A stretch of DNA of 64,000 nt, from assembly GCF_000619825.1 (NCBI RefSeq), contig NZ_JHUW01000012.1:93258-157257 (forward strand), given 5' to 3'. The position numbers and the translations under genes are program-made. Shown one piece after another: positions 31,707-40,570 of this stretch (positions are counted from its first letter, which is position 1; each line of letters starts with the position of its first letter). The DNA is from Prevotella sp. MA2016. Its GTDB lineage: Bacteria > Bacteroidota > Bacteroidia > Bacteroidales > Bacteroidaceae. The notes below the pieces were generated by a model. The model saw only the letters and a program-made list of their open reading frames with translations, made no database searches and had not been told where the DNA came from.

Positions 31707-33248
31707 ATGGATATTATTATTGTACTACTGATCGCCGCAGGCGCCCTCGCTTTAGGAGGAGTCTGTGGATATCTTGTATTCCGCTACGTTCTTAAGGGGA
31801 AATACAATGAAATGATTGACACAGCCACAAAGCAGGCTGACGTCATCAAAGAGAAAAAGCTTCTTGAGGTAAAGGAAAAGTTTATCAACAAGAAGAGCGA
31901 GCTGGAGAAGGAGGTGCAGCAGCGCAACCAGCACATCCAGCAAAGTGAGAACAAGCTGAAGCAGCGCGAGATTTCACTCAACCAGCGCCAGGAAGAACTG
32001 GGTCGCCGCAAGAACGAACTCGACAACCAGCAGCAGCGTATCGACAACGAGAAGAAACTGCTGGCTGTTAAGGCCGACGAACTGGAAAAGATGCAGCTCA
32101 AAGAGCGTGAAAAGCTCGAAGAGGTATCTGGTTTGAGTGCCGAAGACGCTAAGAACCGTCTGATAGAGTCGATGAAGGACGAGGCCAAGACTGCCGCAGC
32201 TAGCTACATCAACGAGATTATGGACGAGGCTAAGCTCAATGCCAATGCTCAGGCAAAGAAGATTGTGATACAGACCATTCAGCGCGTAGCCACTGAAACA
32301 GCCATTGAGAACTCTGTAAGTGTGTTCCACATCGAGAACGATGAGGTAAAGGGTCGCATCATTGGTCGTGAAGGTCGAAATATTCGTGCTCTTGAGGCAG
32401 CTGCAGGTGTTGAAATTGTGGTTGACGACACTCCTGAGGCCATCGTTATCTCTGGTTTTGATCCTGTTCGCCGCGAGGTTTGCCGTCTGGCACTCCACCA
32501 GTTGGTTAGCGACGGACGTATCCACCCTGCACGCATCGAGGAGGTTGTAGCCAAGGTTAAGAAGCAGCTCGACAACGAGATTATCGAGACTGGTAAGCGC
32601 ACTGCTATCGACTTGGGCGTACATGGTTTGCACCCAGAGCTTATCCGCATCATTGGTAAGATGAAATACCGTTCTTCATACGGACAGAATTTGCTGCAGC
32701 ACGCACGCGAAACTGCCAACCTTTGCGCAGTAATGGCTAGCGAACTTGGCTTGAATCCTAAGAAGGCTAAACGCGCAGGACTGCTGCACGATATCGGTAA
32801 AGTGCCCGATGAGGAGAGCGAGTTGCCACACGCTATCTACGGTGCCAAGATTGCTGAGAAGTTCAAGGAGAAGCCCGATATCTGCAATGCTATCGGTGCT
32901 CACCACGACGAAATGGAGATGCAGACACTGCTGGCTCCTATCGTACAGGTCTGCGATGCCATCTCAGGTGCACGTCCTGGCGCACGCCGCGAGATTGTAG
33001 AGGCTTATATCAAGCGCTTGAATGACCTCGAGGCTATCGCTATGAGCTATCCCGGTGTTACCAAGACCTACGCCATCCAGGCTGGTCGCGAGCTCCGCGT
33101 GATTGTAGGTGCCGACAAGATGAACGACGCCGAGAGCGAAGCCCTCAGCGCCGATATTGCAACAAAGATTCAGAACGAGATGACCTATCCAGGTCAGGTA
33201 AAGATTACCGTTATCCGCGAAACACGTTCTGTGGCTTACGCCAAGTAA
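31707..33248 (+). CDS. rny: Ribonuclease Y
   Basis: Membrane-anchored endoribonuclease starting bulk mRNA decay. 513 residues: N-terminal helix (3-26), a long coiled coil (about 30-150), a KH domain with [20 protein letters not shown], and an HD domain with [17 protein letters not shown] and [14 protein letters not shown]. Length normal. Confidence 0.96.
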   Translation: MDIIIVLLIAAGALALGGVCGYLVFRYVLKGKYNEMIDTATKQADVIKEKKLLEVKEKFINKKSELEKEVQQRNQHIQQSENKLKQREISLNQRQEELGRRKNELDNQQQRIDNEKKLLAVKADELEKMQLKEREKLEEVSGLSAEDAKNRLIESMKDEAKTAAASYINEIMDEAKLNANAQAKKIVIQTIQRVATETAIENSVSVFHIENDEVKGRIIGREGRNIRALEAAAGVEIVVDDTPEAIVISGFDPVRREVCRLALHQLVSDGRIHPARIEEVVAKVKKQLDNEIIETGKRTAIDLGVHGLHPELIRIIGKMKYRSSYGQNLLQHARETANLCAVMASELGLNPKKAKRAGLLHDIGKVPDEESELPHAIYGAKIAEKFKEKPDICNAIGAHHDEMEMQTLLAPIVQVCDAISGARPGARREIVEAYIKRLNDLEAIAMSYPGVTKTYAIQAGRELRVIVGADKMNDAESEALSADIATKIQNEMTYPGQVKITVIRETRSVAYAK

Positions 33249-33251
33249 TCT

Positions 33252-33974
33252 TTAAATTATCTGTTTGATATCAAGTAAGTCAGATACTATGTAAGTGGGG
33301 GCCTCAGGGTCTCCACTTTTTATATCGTATCCCCAGCGGTTAAACAGCAGCGCATCAATACCTGCCGACATGGCGCCTTTAATGTCTGTTTGCAGGTTAT
33401 CACCTATCATCAGCGTTGTTTCAGGATCTGCACCTGTCTTTTTAAAGGCATAGTCAAAATAGGCTTGCGCAGGTTTGTTTGCACCCGCATCCTCGCTCAG
33501 CACAATCGTATCAAAATAATCGCGCAAGCCGCAGGCAGCCAGTTTTTTATACTGAACCTCATGAAAACCATTGCTAGTCATATGCATACGATACCCTTTC
33601 TCGCGCAAGTACTGCATCAGTTCATGAGCTCCCTTCACCGTGCCCGGCTTACTGCTGCATAACTCTAAAAACTTATCGCTCATCTTCAGACAATACTCCT
33701 CGGTAGCAGCATCTCCCATCCCTACACTCAGTGGACGGCGGAATCGCTCCACAATCAGGAAGTCGCGTGTAATCTCACCTTTCGAGTAGCGGCTCCAAAG
33801 GGCGATATTTGCTTCCCAATAAGCATCGTAAAACACTTGTGGATTATCAAAATAACGCTCCAATCGGTAATACTCAAACGTTTCACGAATTGACAAATCA
33901 CAATTGCCATGCGTGTCGTAAAGCGTATCATCGAAATCAATAAACAAATCTCTATACAATTTATTTTTTTCCAT
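33252..33974 (-). CDS. YjjG-type noncanonical pyrimidine nucleotidase (HAD)
   Basis: HAD phosphatase removing phosphate from nucleoside monophosphates, including damaged pyrimidines. 240 residues: LFIDFDDTLYDTHGN (nucleophile Asp), HMTSNGFHEVQ, SEDAGANKPAQAYFDYAF (Lys) and TLMIGDNLQTDIKGAMSAG. Ends 3 bases from the convergent rny stop. Confidence 0.88.
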   Translation of the reverse strand: MEKNKLYRDLFIDFDDTLYDTHGNCDLSIRETFEYYRLERYFDNPQVFYDAYWEANIALWSRYSKGEITRDFLIVERFRRPLSVGMGDAATEEYCLKMSDKFLELCSSKPGTVKGAHELMQYLREKGYRMHMTSNGFHEVQYKKLAACGLRDYFDTIVLSEDAGANKPAQAYFDYAFKKTGADPETTLMIGDNLQTDIKGAMSAGIDALLFNRWGYDIKSGDPEAPTYIVSDLLDIKQII

Positions 33975-34032
33975 ACGCGTGCAAAAATACTAAAAAAAAA
34001 CAAAAAAGAACGGCGGTTTAAGTTTTTATTAC

Positions 34033-34041
34033 TAATTTTGC
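34033..34041 (+). promoter_or_regulatory. Promoter -7 element of the TonB receptor gene
   Basis: TAATTTTGC in the context TTTTTATTACTAATTTTGCA, the same context as the nusB promoter. No clear metal-regulator operator was found beside it. Confidence 0.5.
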
Positions 34042-34105
34042 AACTGTTTCGATTGTTATAGCACGCTACATATTTTATATTTAAACAAATTAAAACAATT
34101 ATAAG

Positions 34106-36277
34106 ATGAATTCAAAATATATCATTCTGTTATTGTTGTGTATATGCACCTCAATGGCAGCTCAGGATCACATCTCAACACACAATCACCATCAGGAAGA
34201 CTCTACAGATATCTTCTTCCGTCATCTAGAACTGAATGAATTAACTGTCACTGGTGTAACCGGCGACACGAAACTGAAGCACGCAACTGCTCCCGTAAGT
34301 CTGATAACACCACAAATTCTTAAAGCCACAGCCGCTACAAATATTATTGATGCCATAGCACATCAACCAGGCATCAGTCAGCTCAATACCGGTGGCAGCA
34401 TCTCTAAACCCATCATCCGTGGATTAGGCTACAACCGTGTAGTAGTAATGAGCGAAGGAGTTCGCCAGGAGGGTCAGCAATGGGGCGACGAACACGGCAT
34501 CGAGGTTGATGGAAGTAGCGTAAACTCTGTTGAGATTCTCAAAGGTCCCGCCTCACTCATGTACGGTTCGGATGCTATGGCCGGTGTAATCATCCTGCAC
34601 CCCCAAGCAATGATGCCCGAAGGAACCATCCGTGCCAATATAAGCAGTGAATATCAAACTAACAACGGTCTGTTTGGCTACAATCTTTCAGCAGCAGGAA
34701 ATCAGCACGGCTTTGTATGGGATGCCCGCTACAGTCAAAAAATGGCACATGCATATAAAAATAAGTATGACGGCTATGTGCCTGGTTCTCAGTTTGCTGA
34801 GCGCGCAGGACGCTTAATGCTCGGTCTGAACAAAAGTTGGGGCCAATCACGACTCACTTGGACTGCCTACCACCTGACGCCAAGCATTGTTGAAGGTGAG
34901 CGCGACCCAGAAACAGGCGATCTGGAATGCACTACCGACAACGTTAAAACCTACAGCAAAGCCTTACCTTTCCAGCAGGTTAAGCATTATAAGTTGGTAT
35001 GGAACAACTCGTTCAACCTAGCTAACGGCTATCTGAAAACCATCATCGGCTATCAGCAGAACCGCCGACAAGAGTTCGAAGAAGAGATGGATGAATATGA
35101 ACTCTACTTCAAACTTCATACGCTCACTTACGATATCCGCTACCTCACCCACGAATTCAACGGATGGAAAGTATCTACAGGCGTTGGTGGCATGTTTCAA
35201 CGTTCAGTCAATAAGGGCGAAGAGTTTCTCATTCCCGATTATCGCCTATTCGACTTTGGTATATATGCAACAGCCTCCAAGAGTATAAACGAACACTGGA
35301 CCCTGAATGGCGGTGTGCGTTATGACCATCGCAGACTGCATGGAGATGCACTGCTAGAAGAAGACGAGTGGCGATTTAACGACTTCACACGCCACTTTAA
35401 TGGCTTTACAGGAAGCATCGGAGCTGTTTGCAACATCAATGAGCATTTCAACCTGCGTATGAACCTTGCTCGTGGTTTCCGCACCCCCAACATGAGCGAA
35501 CTGGCCAGCAATGGTGTACACGAAGGATCCATTCGCTACGAACTGGGCTCACAGCAGCTCAAGGCCGAATACAGTTTGCAAGCCGACTTAGGTCTTGACT
35601 TCACCTCGCAATACGTATCAGCACAGCTATCCCTATTTGCCAACCATATCAACAATTATATCTATACCCACCGAATCCCACAGGAGATAGAAGAGGGTTA
35701 CCTGACATACGCCTTTACACAAGGCGATGCTCGTTTGGCTGGTTTCGAGGCTGGTGTTGATATCCACCCAATTCACTCTGTCCATTTCTCCAACACGTTC
35801 TCAATGGTTAATGCTCGCTTACTGCATCAGGCAGCCAGCACCAAGTATATTCCTTTCACCCCTGCGCCACGATGGTCGTCAGAGTTGAAGTGGGAGTTGC
35901 AACATCACTCTCATAGCACCGTGATGCATCATCACAGCAACCACACCCCTCATCGTTCGCTGCTCAATAATCTCTATATCGCTGCAAATCTCGACTGTTT
36001 TCTACGCCAGTCGCATATTTATAGTGCCGACGACACCGAGACTGCCACACCTGCTTATGCCCTTATTGGACTATCGGCAGGCACAGATATTCAGCTAAAT
36101 CGCAAAAAAGTAGCCGAGCTCTATATCACAGCCGACAATTTGCTCAACAATGCCTATCAGAGTCACTTGAACCGCTTAAAATATGCCGACATTAATAATG
36201 TAACTGGCCGCCACGGTGTGTACAACATGGGGCGTAACATCACAATTAAAATAGTTATCCCTGTGGAAATTATGTAG
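34106..36277 (+). CDS. TonB-dependent receptor, probably for a metal (His-rich)
   Basis: 723-residue outer-membrane receptor. Signal peptide MNSKYIILLLLCICTSMAAQ; His-rich start (HISTHNHHQED); plug domain about 45-170 (LSLITPQILKATAA-like region, QPGISQLNTGG, PIIRGLGYNRVVVMSEGVRQ, VEILKGPASLMYGSDAMAGV); then a beta barrel ending in a typical final strand. A loop near 595-615 is very rich in His (HHSHSTVMHHHSNHTPHR). No SusD partner follows, so it is not a polysaccharide system. His clusters recall zinc receptors such as ZnuD; the metal is an inference. Confidence 0.85.
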   Translation: MNSKYIILLLLCICTSMAAQDHISTHNHHQEDSTDIFFRHLELNELTVTGVTGDTKLKHATAPVSLITPQILKATAATNIIDAIAHQPGISQLNTGGSISKPIIRGLGYNRVVVMSEGVRQEGQQWGDEHGIEVDGSSVNSVEILKGPASLMYGSDAMAGVIILHPQAMMPEGTIRANISSEYQTNNGLFGYNLSAAGNQHGFVWDARYSQKMAHAYKNKYDGYVPGSQFAERAGRLMLGLNKSWGQSRLTWTAYHLTPSIVEGERDPETGDLECTTDNVKTYSKALPFQQVKHYKLVWNNSFNLANGYLKTIIGYQQNRRQEFEEEMDEYELYFKLHTLTYDIRYLTHEFNGWKVSTGVGGMFQRSVNKGEEFLIPDYRLFDFGIYATASKSINEHWTLNGGVRYDHRRLHGDALLEEDEWRFNDFTRHFNGFTGSIGAVCNINEHFNLRMNLARGFRTPNMSELASNGVHEGSIRYELGSQQLKAEYSLQADLGLDFTSQYVSAQLSLFANHINNYIYTHRIPQEIEEGYLTYAFTQGDARLAGFEAGVDIHPIHSVHFSNTFSMVNARLLHQAASTKYIPFTPAPRWSSELKWELQHHSHSTVMHHHSNHTPHRSLLNNLYIAANLDCFLRQSHIYSADDTETATPAYALIGLSAGTDIQLNRKKVAELYITADNLLNNAYQSHLNRLKYADINNVTGRHGVYNMGRNITIKIVIPVEIM

Positions 36278-36316
36278 AAAAACAGTAAGTAATTTTGTTA
36301 TTCTATAAAAAAAGTG

Positions 36317-36325
36317 TAACTTTGC
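36317..36325 (+). promoter_or_regulatory. Promoter -7 element of the phosphatase pair
   Basis: TAACTTTGC, 30 bases upstream of the ATG at 36355. Confidence 0.45.
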
Positions 36326-36354
36326 AACCGATGGAATCATCATTATCAACAGCA

Positions 36355-37674
36355 ATGAAGAAAATTATTATCCTCTTAGCTACGGTGGCAATGATATCCT
36401 CGGTTGCAAAGGCACAATCTGTCAACGAGGAGTTGCAGGAAGATGTTAACCGTGCAGCTGGCATGTTTTATGCCCGCCATGCAGGAAAAATGCCTAAAGA
36501 CACCCCTGCACCAGGTGGAAAGAAGCCATTCTATATTAATCATTATGGATGCCCTGGTTCGTACTACCTTGATAAAGGTGACTACTACACAGATACCTAT
36601 CTCACGCTTGCCAAGGCTAACAAGCAAGGAAAACTCACCAAACTTGGGCAGGACGTATTGCGCAGAGTGGGCCAATTGAAGCGAGATGCTCACCAGCGTA
36701 ATGGCGAGCTGACCCCTACAGGTGCCAAACAGAGCCGCGAGTTAATAGAGCAGATGGTAAAGCGATTCCCAGAAGTATTTACCACAAATGGATATTTTAG
36801 CGTACGTAGCATTGTAGAAAATCGCTGCATCATGACCATGCAAGAGGGATTATTGCAGCTATCGTCCATGAAGCAACCTATCATCATGCGCAGTAAGGCA
36901 TCGCTTCAGGAAATGAAGTTCATGGCACCATCGGATGCCGAACTCACAGCTCAGCGCGTCGATTCGCTCACACAAATTAATTATGACCGTTTCTGCATGC
37001 TCAACTCGAGTGATGCTCGTCTCATGTCATCACTATTCAACGACCAAAGCTACGTGCTCAACAATATTGACGCAACCAAACTTACACGCCAGTTATTCAT
37101 TCTTGCCGGCAATGTGCAGAACACTAATCTGGTGGGGCGTATGACACTTTGGGATATTTTCACCCCCGAAGAGATACACATGCAGTGGCGCAAGCAGAAT
37201 GCTTGGCATTATATCTGCTATGGTGGTTGTACACTTAATGGCGGTTATCAACCTTACTTGCAGCGCGCCGTACTACGTAATATGATACACATGGGCGACA
37301 GTGTGATATCACGCAAAACACCGATGATGCACCTTCGCTACACCAATGCAGATGTGGTAATGAGCCTGGCATGCTTAATGGATCTCAATGGGCACGGTCT
37401 TCATACAGACAACCTCGATTCGCTCGAGGCTTACGGATGGGTAAACTACCGCATCGCACCACTTGGCGGCAGCATCGAGATGATACACTATCGTAATCAG
37501 CCTGGCGATCCCGATGTGTTAGTCAAGGTACTACTCAATGGACAGGAAACACGCTTACCTATCCAAACCGACTGTGCTCCATACTACCATTGGACCGACG
37601 TAAAGCGCTACTATCTGCGCAAGTTGTATCGCTACGAAAATCGAAGGTTTAACTTTAAAGCTCAGAAGAAATGA
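36355..37674 (+). CDS. Histidine-phosphatase-like secreted protein, catalytic residues lost
   Basis: 439 residues; signal peptide MKKIIILLATVAMISSVAKA. It is a paralogue of the next gene along its whole length (KKPFYINHYG, LNGGYQPYLQR, TDNLDSLEAYGW, IPT/IQTDCAPYYHW). The catalytic RHGxR of the family, intact next door as GRHGSR, is GCPGSY here (Cys66, Pro67), and the later HET/HAE is NAD. An unrelated RHAGKMP at 41-47 resembles the motif but lies 25 residues too early. Probably a pseudoenzyme or binding protein. ATG at 36355 chosen for the signal peptide. Confidence 0.82.
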   Translation: MKKIIILLATVAMISSVAKAQSVNEELQEDVNRAAGMFYARHAGKMPKDTPAPGGKKPFYINHYGCPGSYYLDKGDYYTDTYLTLAKANKQGKLTKLGQDVLRRVGQLKRDAHQRNGELTPTGAKQSRELIEQMVKRFPEVFTTNGYFSVRSIVENRCIMTMQEGLLQLSSMKQPIIMRSKASLQEMKFMAPSDAELTAQRVDSLTQINYDRFCMLNSSDARLMSSLFNDQSYVLNNIDATKLTRQLFILAGNVQNTNLVGRMTLWDIFTPEEIHMQWRKQNAWHYICYGGCTLNGGYQPYLQRAVLRNMIHMGDSVISRKTPMMHLRYTNADVVMSLACLMDLNGHGLHTDNLDSLEAYGWVNYRIAPLGGSIEMIHYRNQPGDPDVLVKVLLNGQETRLPIQTDCAPYYHWTDVKRYYLRKLYRYENRRFNFKAQKK

Positions 37675-38972
37675 CACGGCATATTACACGCATCGCAACA
37701 GTAGTGATTGCTGTCTGTTGTTCACTATTCACGGTATCTGCACAAACCGTTAGGGATATTATCAAACAACACCCTACCTATGCTTCGTGCAACTATGACA
37801 CCTATCCCGACTCAGTTAGTAGCGTGCTCACTCCTGCTCCGAAGGATAAGAAGCCTTTTTACATATCACACTATGGTCGGCATGGTTCACGCTACATCAG
37901 TAACCGTATTGGCTACGACACCCCTTACATCATGATGCAACGCGCTGACAGTCTTGACGAACTAACAACGGAAGGGCAAAGAGTGCTCCATGAAATGAAC
38001 CAAATTATGCGCGACACAGAAAATCGCTGGGGCGAACTTACAGGCTATGGTAAGCGACAGATGCAAAATATCGGAAAACGCATGGTTGAGCGTTTCCCCG
38101 AGGTTCTTCATGCAGGAGCTCGCGTCACAGCCATCAGCACCACCGTGCCTCGTTGCATCGAATCGATGGGTTGTCAAGCAGCACAAATGTTACAGGCATG
38201 CCCACAACTTAAAATCAGCATGCAGGCATCTGGTCGCACTCAGTTCTACATGAACCATCAGGACAAACAATTACGAAAAGGCTATATGACACCCGAGGCT
38301 CAGAAAGCTTATGACGACTACACCAAGCCCCTCATGAGCAATAGCCGACTGATGGAGCTTATTTTCAAGAACCCCGACATCGTTAAGGAATTTGTGGATG
38401 AAGAGTACTTCAACTACTATCTCATGAAGATGGCCCTGTTTCAGGACAACATCAGCTATAACCGCAATCAGCACCTTATCAAGATATTCAACACAGACGA
38501 ATTCTATCGCATGTGGCAAGCAGATAACGCGCTATGGTATATACAGCATGGTGCCTGCAAGCTTAATGGAGGCCGTCAGCCCTACAGTCAGCGCCATTTG
38601 CTCAGGCAACTTATTGCCGATGCCGATAGCTGTATCAAGCTCTCCGAGCCAGGCGCACAGCTTCGCTTCGGACACGAAACAGTACTGCTACCATTAGTAT
38701 GTCTTATTGGTGTAAATGGTTACGATTTTGCTACCGACAACCTCAATGAGCTTGAGGCGCATGGATGGTGGTGCAGTAGTGTATTCCCAATGGGATCTAA
38801 TCTACAGTTTATCTTCTACCGCAACAATCCGAAAGACAAAGATGTGCTCATAAAAGTGCTACTCAATGAGGCCGAGGCTACCCTGCCTATTCCCACCGAC
38901 TGTGCCCCCTACTACCACTGGTCCGACTTCCGCCAGTACTGCCTCAACAAACTCGCCGCCTATAAGCAATAA
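37671..38972 (+). CDS. Secreted histidine-type phosphatase (acid phosphatase/phytase clan)
   Basis: 433 residues, signal peptide ending near VSAQ (about 25). Catalytic motif SHYGRHGSRY (nucleophile His), second Arg in AISTTVPRCIESM, and proton-donor region RFGHETVLLPL. Substrate could be phosphorylated sugars, phytate or nucleotides. Overlaps the upstream paralogue by 4 bases (ATGA), so the two are translated together and may act as a pair in the periplasm. Confidence 0.87.
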   Translation: MTRHITRIATVVIAVCCSLFTVSAQTVRDIIKQHPTYASCNYDTYPDSVSSVLTPAPKDKKPFYISHYGRHGSRYISNRIGYDTPYIMMQRADSLDELTTEGQRVLHEMNQIMRDTENRWGELTGYGKRQMQNIGKRMVERFPEVLHAGARVTAISTTVPRCIESMGCQAAQMLQACPQLKISMQASGRTQFYMNHQDKQLRKGYMTPEAQKAYDDYTKPLMSNSRLMELIFKNPDIVKEFVDEEYFNYYLMKMALFQDNISYNRNQHLIKIFNTDEFYRMWQADNALWYIQHGACKLNGGRQPYSQRHLLRQLIADADSCIKLSEPGAQLRFGHETVLLPLVCLIGVNGYDFATDNLNELEAHGWWCSSVFPMGSNLQFIFYRNNPKDKDVLIKVLLNEAEATLPIPTDCAPYYHWSDFRQYCLNKLAAYKQ

Positions 38973-39042
38973 CTGCTTATATCATTTATACTACGCTTGT
39001 AAAAACGCCACTTTTCTACGCAGGATACTTGCTCCTGGTGAA

Positions 39043-39080
39043 CTCCCCGAGCACAAAATGCTCGGAGAGGTTTGCTTTAC
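39043..39080 (+). terminator. Terminator of the phosphatase pair
   Basis: CTCCCCGAGCA, loop CAAAA, TGCTCGGAGAG (one mismatch), followed by GTTTGCTTTACTGTTT. Confidence 0.6.
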
Positions 39081-39143
39081 TGTTTAACTGTACTATCTGT
39101 TCAATACTTCCATTTTTTAATTTTCTCATTTTTACATTTTCCT

Positions 39144-39168
39144 AAATGTACCTGCGTACCTGCGTTCG
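39144..39168 (+). repeat. 25-base repeat, copy 1
   Basis: AAATG followed by TACCTGCG twice and TTCG. Identical to copy 3 and to the reverse complement of copy 2. Internally it is a tandem octamer. Confidence 0.9.
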
Positions 39169-39244
39169 GCTAAGGTACCAAACGAGCATTCAACCTATGG
39201 GATGGTTAAGTTAAAAATCATTCAACTTCTTTAGGGAAGTGCAT

Positions 39245-39272
39245 GGACGAACGCAGGTACGCAGGTACATTT
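39245..39272 (-). repeat. 25-base repeat, copy 2 (inverted)
   Basis: Reverse complement of copies 1 and 3; the identity with copy 3 extends 3 further bases. Together with copy 3 it flanks the AT-rich core. Confidence 0.9.
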
Positions 39273-39300
39273 GCTTGTTCGAACGTGCAGGGATGTAGAA

Positions 39301-39365
39301 TGCAATATATTCTATATTATATATTTAAATTTATATATATTATAATATATATAAATTATATAAAA
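39301..39365. other. AT-rich core
   Basis: About 65 bases with almost no G or C, rich in TATATA and containing short palindromes such as TATATATTATAATATATA. It would melt or bend easily. Flanked by repeat copies 2 and 3. Confidence 0.75.
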
Positions 39366-39401
39366 GAGATATAGTATTGGTGGGCGTCACTTGATTTTAC
39401 A

Positions 39402-39429
39402 AAATGTACCTGCGTACCTGCGTTCGTCC
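39402..39429 (+). repeat. 25-base repeat, copy 3
   Basis: Same sequence as copy 1; 28-base match to inverted copy 2. Confidence 0.9.
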
Positions 39430-39630
39430 CTACCCTGCAAAATAGGGTGTTTTGAGCGATACGTCAGAATCTGGTGGATAGTTCACGAGAATTTTGTGGG
39501 TATTGGCGAACTTTCTCATAGATGGTAAGGTAGTATTATAAAGATAGTATATATAGGGACATATTCTCAATAGATTATTTCTTTACATTTTAACATTCCA
39601 GAAAAACTCAAGGAATAACTTTAAAAAGGT

Positions 39631-39662
39631 TTGGAGCGCATCGTTTTTATTTGTACCTTTGC
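39631..39662 (+). promoter_or_regulatory. Promoter of the second HU-like/smalltalk cassette
   Basis: TTG at 39631-39633, 20 bases, TACCTTTGC at 39654-39662, then ATCGTCAAAA as before the primase cassette. Leader of about 90 bases. Confidence 0.7.
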
Positions 39663-39756
39663 ATCGTCAAAAAGAAACAAAGTACACACGTGGATTGAGA
39701 CACACGAGAGTAATTAACATTAGTATTAACCATTAAAATTAAAAACGTATTAGAGT

Positions 39757-40296
39757 ATGGCAAAGATTTTTTATGAGTTGCGACAGAATAAGAACAACAA
39801 GTCGCAGGTATTTGGCAAGTGGTTCGCCCACAGCAAGAGTATTGAAACCCTGAACACCCGCAAGCTGGCAAAGCACATCAGCGAGCACGGTAGCGTTTAT
39901 ACGCAGGATGTAGTATTTGGTGTGCTGGAGAAGTTCCGTAGCTGCCTGGTTGAGATGCTTCTGGAGAGCAAGCGAGTGAAGATCGACGGTCTGGGTACCT
40001 TCTTCACCACCCTGGAGAATGAGCCCGGCGGTGCTCCCAAGAAGGAGGAGTTTAATGTGGGTAAGAACCTGAAGGCTCTCCACATCCGATTCATGCCTGA
40101 GCAGGAGCAGGAGATGAACATCTCAAGTCGTGAGTTCCTGAAGAAAGCCGAGTTTGTGAATGCCGAGAGCCTGCTGAGCGGCGATGGTGAAAAGACAACC
40201 AACGGCGGTGGTAGCAGCCAGGGCGGCAATACCGGTGGCAATACCGGTGGAAACACTGGCGGCGGTGGCTACGACGACGGGCCTAACGGAGACTAA
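39757..40296 (+). CDS. HU family DNA-binding protein with Gly-rich tail
   Basis: 179 residues. HU-like region about 10-125 (TRKLAKHISEHGSVYTQDVV, ESKRVKIDGLGTFFTTLENE). The tail has a run of GGNT repeats and ends in GPNGD, like the first HU-like protein (EPNGD), although the folded parts differ strongly. Codon use is highly biased (AAG, CTG), as in strongly expressed genes. Followed by the conserved hairpin and smalltalk. Confidence 0.86.
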   Translation: MAKIFYELRQNKNNKSQVFGKWFAHSKSIETLNTRKLAKHISEHGSVYTQDVVFGVLEKFRSCLVEMLLESKRVKIDGLGTFFTTLENEPGGAPKKEEFNVGKNLKALHIRFMPEQEQEMNISSREFLKKAEFVNAESLLSGDGEKTTNGGGSSQGGNTGGNTGGNTGGGGYDDGPNGD

Positions 40297-40320
40297 GGGT
40301 TGGGGCTAAGGCCCCACCCT
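40296..40320 (+). promoter_or_regulatory. Conserved hairpin between HU-like and smalltalk genes (second copy)
   Basis: AGGGTTGGGGC, loop TAAG, GCCCCACCCT. Stem identical to 16736-16760; only the loop differs, and there is no T-tract. The spacer beyond it (40322-40406) contains several AACCATT words and the word CGGCTTTGCCGCTT, which also occurs inverted in the repeat at 3582-3595. Confidence 0.6.
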
Positions 40321-40406
40321 ATCCATTAACCATTGTAATCGGCTTTGCCGCTTCGCATGTCGAAGAACATTGACCATTGAGTAATAACCATTAAAAATTA
40401 ACCATT

Positions 40407-40508
40407 ATGACAAAGAAAGAAACATTAAAGTTTATCGTACAGATGATTGCCAGTATCGCAACAGCGATTGTAACGGCCCTAGGCGCGACAAGTTGCATGG
40501 CAGGTTGA
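40407..40508 (+). CDS. Smalltalk protein, 33 residues (second copy)
   Basis: MTKKETLKFIVQMIASIATA plus 13 residues ending in LGATSCMAG. It differs from the copy at 16818 at 6 or so positions, mostly conservative. One predicted membrane helix. No amidase gene follows, unlike the usual arrangement; the next gene is convergent and SLT-like. Confidence 0.8.
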   Translation: MTKKETLKFIVQMIASIATAIVTALGATSCMAG

Positions 40509-40535
40509 ACAACAACCATTAACCATTAAAAGAGA

Positions 40536-40570
40536 TAGAGCCCACAGCATGGTCTGTGAGCTCTATATTT
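40536..40570. terminator. Bidirectional terminator after smalltalk
   Basis: TAGAGCCCACAG, loop CATGGT, CTGTGAGCTCTA (one mismatch), then TATTTGATT; it overlaps the stop of the convergent gene. Confidence 0.65.

Larger units (their letters stand above)
38973..39756. other. 784-base non-coding region with repeats and AT-rich core
   Basis: No credible gene. It holds the phosphatase terminator (39043-39069), three 25-base repeats (39144, 39248, 39402), an almost pure A/T stretch (about 39301-39365) and the promoter of the second HU-like gene (39631-39662). The rest (39430-39600) shows nothing I recognise. Confidence 0.7.

Noticed and set aside
36475..36495. RHAGKMP as a working phosphatase motif in the first paralogue
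   Set aside because: It aligns about 25 residues before the true catalytic site; the strand and loop that hold the real motif read GCPGSY.
39144..39429. CRISPR array
   Set aside because: Only three repeats, one of them inverted, with very unequal spacing and no cas genes.
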